Assembly (NCBI GenBank): GCA_037132135.1
Contig: JBAXPR010000004.1
Coordinates: 1-64,000, forward strand
Direction: 5' to 3'
Length of the DNA stretch: 64,000 nt
Source: BOG-933 sp037132135
GTDB taxonomy: Bacteria > Pseudomonadota > Alphaproteobacteria > Azospirillales > Azospirillaceae
A program made the translations under genes and the position numbers. Every line of letters starts with the position of its first letter. Positions within the stretch are counted from its first letter, which is position 1. A model generated the notes under the pieces. The model searched no databases, was not told the DNA's origin, and saw only the letters and a list, made by a program, of their open reading frames with translations. This document shows positions 61,050-64,000 of the stretch, piece after piece.

Positions 61050-61095
61050 AAGCCCGGCCAGAGCCCCTAAGCCTATGGCCGGGCTTTGAATTTTT
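61050..61095 (+). terminator. Rho-independent terminator after fumA
   Basis: AAGCCCGGCCA (61050-61060) pairs with TGGCCGGGCTT (61076-61086) around a 15-nt loop and is followed by TGAATTTTT. Confidence 0.85.
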
Positions 61096-61108
61096 AGCGG
61101 GGACTGCC

Positions 61109-61897
61109 ATGATCGATCTCGGACCGTTCGATCACTATCTGCTGGCGGTTCTCGGTCTGGTCGGTACCGTCGCCGCGGCGGCGGTTATGGTCTGGTTGGC
61201 CCATCACTCCCGCCATGCCGAATGGCTGCACACCTACCGCGGTGTGGCGCCAAACTTTCTGTCGGTGGTTGGCGTGCTGTTCGCGCTCAATCTGGTGTTC
61301 CTGGCCAACGACACTTGGCACGCCCACGATCACGCCCTCGATGCCGTCTACAAGGAGGCCGGGGCCTTACGCAGCATCGTCGCCCTTGCCAATCAACTGC
61401 CGGCGCCTGTGCGGGACCGGGTCGCGTCCAGTGTCCGCAGCTATGCGCGCTACGCGGTTGAGGCCGAATGGCCATTACTGGCCGAGCGGCGCAGCAGCGC
61501 CGAGGCCGCGGCCGAACTCGATCGCCTGCTCGGGCTGCTGGCCAGCCCCGAGGTCGGCAAGACCCTTGATTCCAGCGTTCACTCGCTGATCCTGCAGCAG
61601 GCGGTACAGGTGCGCACGATGCGGGATTTGCGCGTCGCCCTCAGCCAGACCCATGTAAACCCCCTGAAATGGCTGGGCATGGCCTTTCTCGGCCTGCTGA
61701 TGATGGTTTCGATCGTGATGGTCCATGTCGACCAGGCCAAAGCCGAACTGCTGGCCGTGCTGCTGTTCGCCGCCGCCGCCGGACCGACTGCCGCGATCGT
61801 GCTGGTCCAGGGCAATCCCTTCCAACAGCCGACCGCGGTGACCGCGGCCCCGATCGCCGCCATGGCCATGCCGCTGCCCCCGGTCATGAGCCGGTAA
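61109..61897 (+). CDS. DUF4239-like membrane protein
   Basis: It encodes 262 residues with two N-terminal TM segments (LLAVLGLVGTVAAAAVMVWL; FLSVVGVLFALNLVFLAND), a long helical cytoplasmic or periplasmic stretch, and two C-terminal TM segments (MAFLGLLMMVSIVMVHV; LLAVLLFAAAAGPTAAIVLVQG). The order and the NFLSVVGVLFALNLVFLAND block resemble DUF4239/bestrophin-like proteins. Function unknown. It starts after the fumA terminator. Confidence 0.65.
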   Translation: MIDLGPFDHYLLAVLGLVGTVAAAAVMVWLAHHSRHAEWLHTYRGVAPNFLSVVGVLFALNLVFLANDTWHAHDHALDAVYKEAGALRSIVALANQLPAPVRDRVASSVRSYARYAVEAEWPLLAERRSSAEAAAELDRLLGLLASPEVGKTLDSSVHSLILQQAVQVRTMRDLRVALSQTHVNPLKWLGMAFLGLLMMVSIVMVHVDQAKAELLAVLLFAAAAGPTAAIVLVQGNPFQQPTAVTAAPIAAMAMPLPPVMSR

Positions 61898-62035
61898 AGT
61901 GGTCAGATCGCTGCGGCAATTCGCCTCTAATTTTGGCAGAATCGGCCGCGGAATCTGCGTTAGGGTACCTCAGATGAGACGCGGGCGGTCGGCAGGGGTG
62001 GCCCGCGGCGGAGTGGTAGCGCCTGGGTGTCCGTT

Positions 62036-62494
62036 ATGCGTTTTGAATGGACCAGCGATCTGGAAACCGGGGTCGACGTAATTGACGACGACCACAAGTT
62101 AATCATCGACTTGTATAATAGGATTTATTACTATTATAATAACGAATCAGACATTCTCTTGCTTGAGCGGGCCATTTCCGACTTCCGGTTTTTATTTTCT
62201 CTTCATTTTCTCAAGGAAGAGAACTTCATGATTGAAATTGGCTATCCCGATTTCGAATCCCATGCCCGGGAACATGAAGCCATGGTCAGGCTCCTCAACA
62301 AGTTCACCGGGAACGCCCGGGACAAGGAGGAATCTTGCCACAAGATTGCGTTTCTGGTCCTGCAATGGTTGACCTCGCACCTGGAAGGCGCCGACCGCCG
62401 CCTCGCCGCGTTCACCCGGCAACCGCCGCCGCTCGGAGAGGGCGAAGCGTTGGTCGGCCATCGGTTTTCCGGCCGGGTGAGCGTCGACCGCTGA
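62036..62494 (+). CDS. Bacteriohemerythrin
   Basis: It encodes 152 residues of a hemerythrin-like four-helix protein that binds O2 at a di-iron site. Ligand motifs are visible: DDDHKLIIDLYN (His), HFLKEENFMIEIGYPDFESHAREHEAM (H-x3-E and H-x3-H) and LTSHLEGAD (H-x4-D). A Pro/Gly tail of about 20 residues follows. The first 200 bases of the gene are AT-rich compared with neighbours. Its job may be O2 storage, delivery or sensing for a microaerobic lifestyle, and a signalling kinase follows. Confidence 0.9.
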   Translation: MRFEWTSDLETGVDVIDDDHKLIIDLYNRIYYYYNNESDILLLERAISDFRFLFSLHFLKEENFMIEIGYPDFESHAREHEAMVRLLNKFTGNARDKEESCHKIAFLVLQWLTSHLEGADRRLAAFTRQPPPLGEGEALVGHRFSGRVSVDR

Positions 62495-62621
62495 TCTCTC
62501 CCTTGCGCCGGACCCTGACATCGATCTCAGGCCCGGGCCGTTAACAACCTTGCAGAGCCCGTGGCTGGTTTGCGAGTATGGCGCCAGAGGTCAAAAGACT
62601 TCGGCTTGGATCGGCTGAATC

Positions 62622-64000
62622 ATGGAAGAACTCTTGGATGTCCTCATTATAGAGGACAGTGAGGCGGACTATCATCTGATTGAGCGCCACCTGAAGAAAA
62701 ATGGGCTGGCGGTCGCCTGCCGCCGTGTCTCTGATCTTGAAGAACTCGCGGCCGCCCTGGCGGACCGCCCCTGGGCCCTGATCCTCGCCGACTACAACCT
62801 TCCCCAGCTCCGCTTCGAAGATGGACTGGCGCTGATCCGGGCCAAGCGACCGGACCTGCCGATCATTCTGATTTCGGGCAGTGTCGGCGAGGAAAAAGCG
62901 GTGGAGTTGCTGAAGCTCGGGGTCTGGGACTTCGTGCTCAAGGCCAATTTGACCCGGCTGGTGCCGGCGATCACCCGCAACCTCCGCGAGGCTGCCGAGC
63001 ATCAGGCCCGGCGCCTGACCGAACGGGCGTTGCGGGAAAGCGAGGAGCGGCTGCGCCAGACCCTCGGCGCCGCTGAAGTGGTGGCCTGGGAACTCAACCT
63101 CGCCACCGGGGAGATTCGCGAGTCCGGGCCGGTCGGCCTGCTCTTCGGCCGCACCGGGACCTTTCACCACCTCAACAACGAGGCCTTCATCGCCAGCGTC
63201 CATCCCGAAGACCGCGAGCGCCTGGCTTTGAGCCACACCAGGCCGGGGATTGCCACCGACACCTTCACTGATGAATTCCGGATCATTCATCCCGACGGCT
63301 CGGTTCACTGGCTGATGTCCAATGGCAGCGTGGTGCGCGACGATGCCGGGCAGCCGTCACGCGTGCTCGGCATCGCCCGCGACATCACCCGGCGCAAGCT
63401 GGCCGAGGAGGCGGCGCTCCGGGCCAACTCGGCGCTGCTGCGCGCCTCGCGCCTCAGCGTGCTCGGCCAGGTGGCCACCACCATCGCCCACGAGGTCAAC
63501 CAGCCGGTCGGAGCGGCCAAGAACTACCTCCAGGTCGCGCGCTGCCGCGTGACGGATCCGGCGCTGCTGGAGATTCTCGACAAGGTCGACGCCCAGCTGA
63601 CCCGGACCGCCGCCACGGTGCGCAAGGTCCGGGAGTTTGCTGCCCATCGGGCGCTTGAGCTGCGGCCGGAGACGGTGCGCTCGCTGGTCGACGAAGCCTG
63701 CGCCCTCGGCCTGCTCGACGCCGGCCCCCGCGCGGTGACGGTCTCCCTGTCGATCCCCGACACCCTGCCCAAAGTGGTGGTCGACCGGGTGCAGATTCAG
63801 CAGGTCCTGATCAATCTGGTGCGCAACGCCGTCGAGGCCCTGGAAGGTATGGCGTGCCGGCATATCCATATTTCCGCGGCCCTGGCGGCGGCGACAATTG
63901 AAATTGCCGTCGCCGACACCGGCCCGGGCCTCGCGGAGGCAGTGCGGCCCCGGCTGTTTACCGCCTTCACCACCACCAAGCCCAATGGCACCGGCCTCGG
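62622..64000 (+). CDS. Response regulator-PAS-histidine kinase, truncated by the right edge
   Basis: ATG 62622 starts an open frame that runs off the window (about 460 residues seen). A receiver domain at residues 1-120 has IIEDSEADYHLIERHLKK, ILADYNLPQLRFEDGL (phospho-Asp), ILISGSVGEEKAVE and Lys in DFVLKANL. A PAS domain follows (about 145-260: GEIRESGPVGLLFGRTGTFHHL, VLGIARDITRRK), then a kinase domain with TIAHEVNQPVGAAKNYLQ (phospho-acceptor His) and HATPase motifs QVLINLVRNAVEAL (N box), VADTGPGL (G1) and TKPNGTGLG (G2 start). The last residues lie at the edge, so the end is missing. Confidence 0.9.
   Translation, partial: MEELLDVLIIEDSEADYHLIERHLKKNGLAVACRRVSDLEELAAALADRPWALILADYNLPQLRFEDGLALIRAKRPDLPIILISGSVGEEKAVELLKLGVWDFVLKANLTRLVPAITRNLREAAEHQARRLTERALRESEERLRQTLGAAEVVAWELNLATGEIRESGPVGLLFGRTGTFHHLNNEAFIASVHPEDRERLALSHTRPGIATDTFTDEFRIIHPDGSVHWLMSNGSVVRDDAGQPSRVLGIARDITRRKLAEEAALRANSALLRASRLSVLGQVATTIAHEVNQPVGAAKNYLQVARCRVTDPALLEILDKVDAQLTRTAATVRKVREFAAHRALELRPETVRSLVDEACALGLLDAGPRAVTVSLSIPDTLPKVVVDRVQIQQVLINLVRNAVEALEGMACRHIHISAALAAATIEIAVADTGPGLAEAVRPRLFTAFTTTKPNGTGL

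Noticed and set aside
62010..62040. A GGAGTGGTAGCGC stretch resembling the D arm of a tRNA.
   Set aside because: No acceptor or T-arm pairing and no CCA-proximal structure could be drawn around it.

Overview
This is a GC-rich chromosomal window from an alphaproteobacterium, most likely a member of the Rhodospirillales. The evidence is the order tpiA-secG-pyrG-(small gene)-kdsA with eno nearby, the block D-amino-acid aminotransferase/HAD phosphatase/hfq/hflX, a LexA preceded by an alphaproteobacterial-type GAAC-N7-GAAC box, a CbiD-type cobalamin pathway, and many chemotaxis and signalling genes. I saw no rRNA, tRNA or CRISPR array. Genus cannot be fixed from the sequence alone.

Layout. 0-3.8 kb is a decaying stretch: a frameshifted nucleotidyltransferase, a frameshifted ABC exporter, a shrunken IS1595-type transposase relic and an htpX gene cut by an amber codon. 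3.8-10.3 kb holds nadK, cbiD-cobK, a terminator, a small acidic protein, lexA with its operator, and a PAS-PAS-GGDEF-EAL protein. 10.7-14.9 kb is a compact four-gene unit: a TraL-like P-loop ATPase, a one-TM protein with a Mic60/mitofilin-like C-terminal region, a four-TM protein, and a classical ParA ATPase fused to a C-terminal membrane anchor. I consider this the best candidate for an undescribed system. 15-19.4 kb is housekeeping (pyrB, dat-like, HAD, hfq, hflX). 19.4-27.4 kb holds accessory genes: a secreted KPGEx repeat protein, small unknowns, a HupE/UreJ-like protein, a TAXI solute receptor, a GST, an M17 peptidase, cheD and a FlaG-like protein. 27.6-32.9 kb contains an AT-rich palindrome, an isomerase, an NlpC/P60 hydrolase with its MarR neighbour, and a second TraL-like ATPase locus with a Pro/Glu repeat protein and a coiled-coil Pro-rich protein.

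32.9-40.3 kb is central metabolism and envelope (eno, an unknown helical protein, a lytic transglycosylase, kdsA, pyrG, secG, tpiA). 40.4-42.8 kb is ferrous iron uptake (feoA, feoB, a Cys-rich mini-protein). 42.9-47.7 kb holds cobT, an aldolase/dehydrogenase fusion, cobS and a CobC-like phosphatase. 47.7-54.1 kb has an alpha/beta hydrolase, a GT4 glycosyltransferase, an ABC-2 permease and pyruvate carboxylase. 54.1-59.2 kb is a CheB-domain/CheR/hybrid kinase cluster. 59.4-64 kb has a class I fumarase, a DUF4239-like membrane protein, a bacteriohemerythrin, and a response-regulator/PAS/histidine kinase that runs off the right edge.

Taken together the genes suggest a motile, chemotactic, metabolically flexible Gram-negative cell that makes cobalamin, handles low oxygen and ferrous iron, and carries two related ParA-superfamily ATPase loci of unknown cargo.
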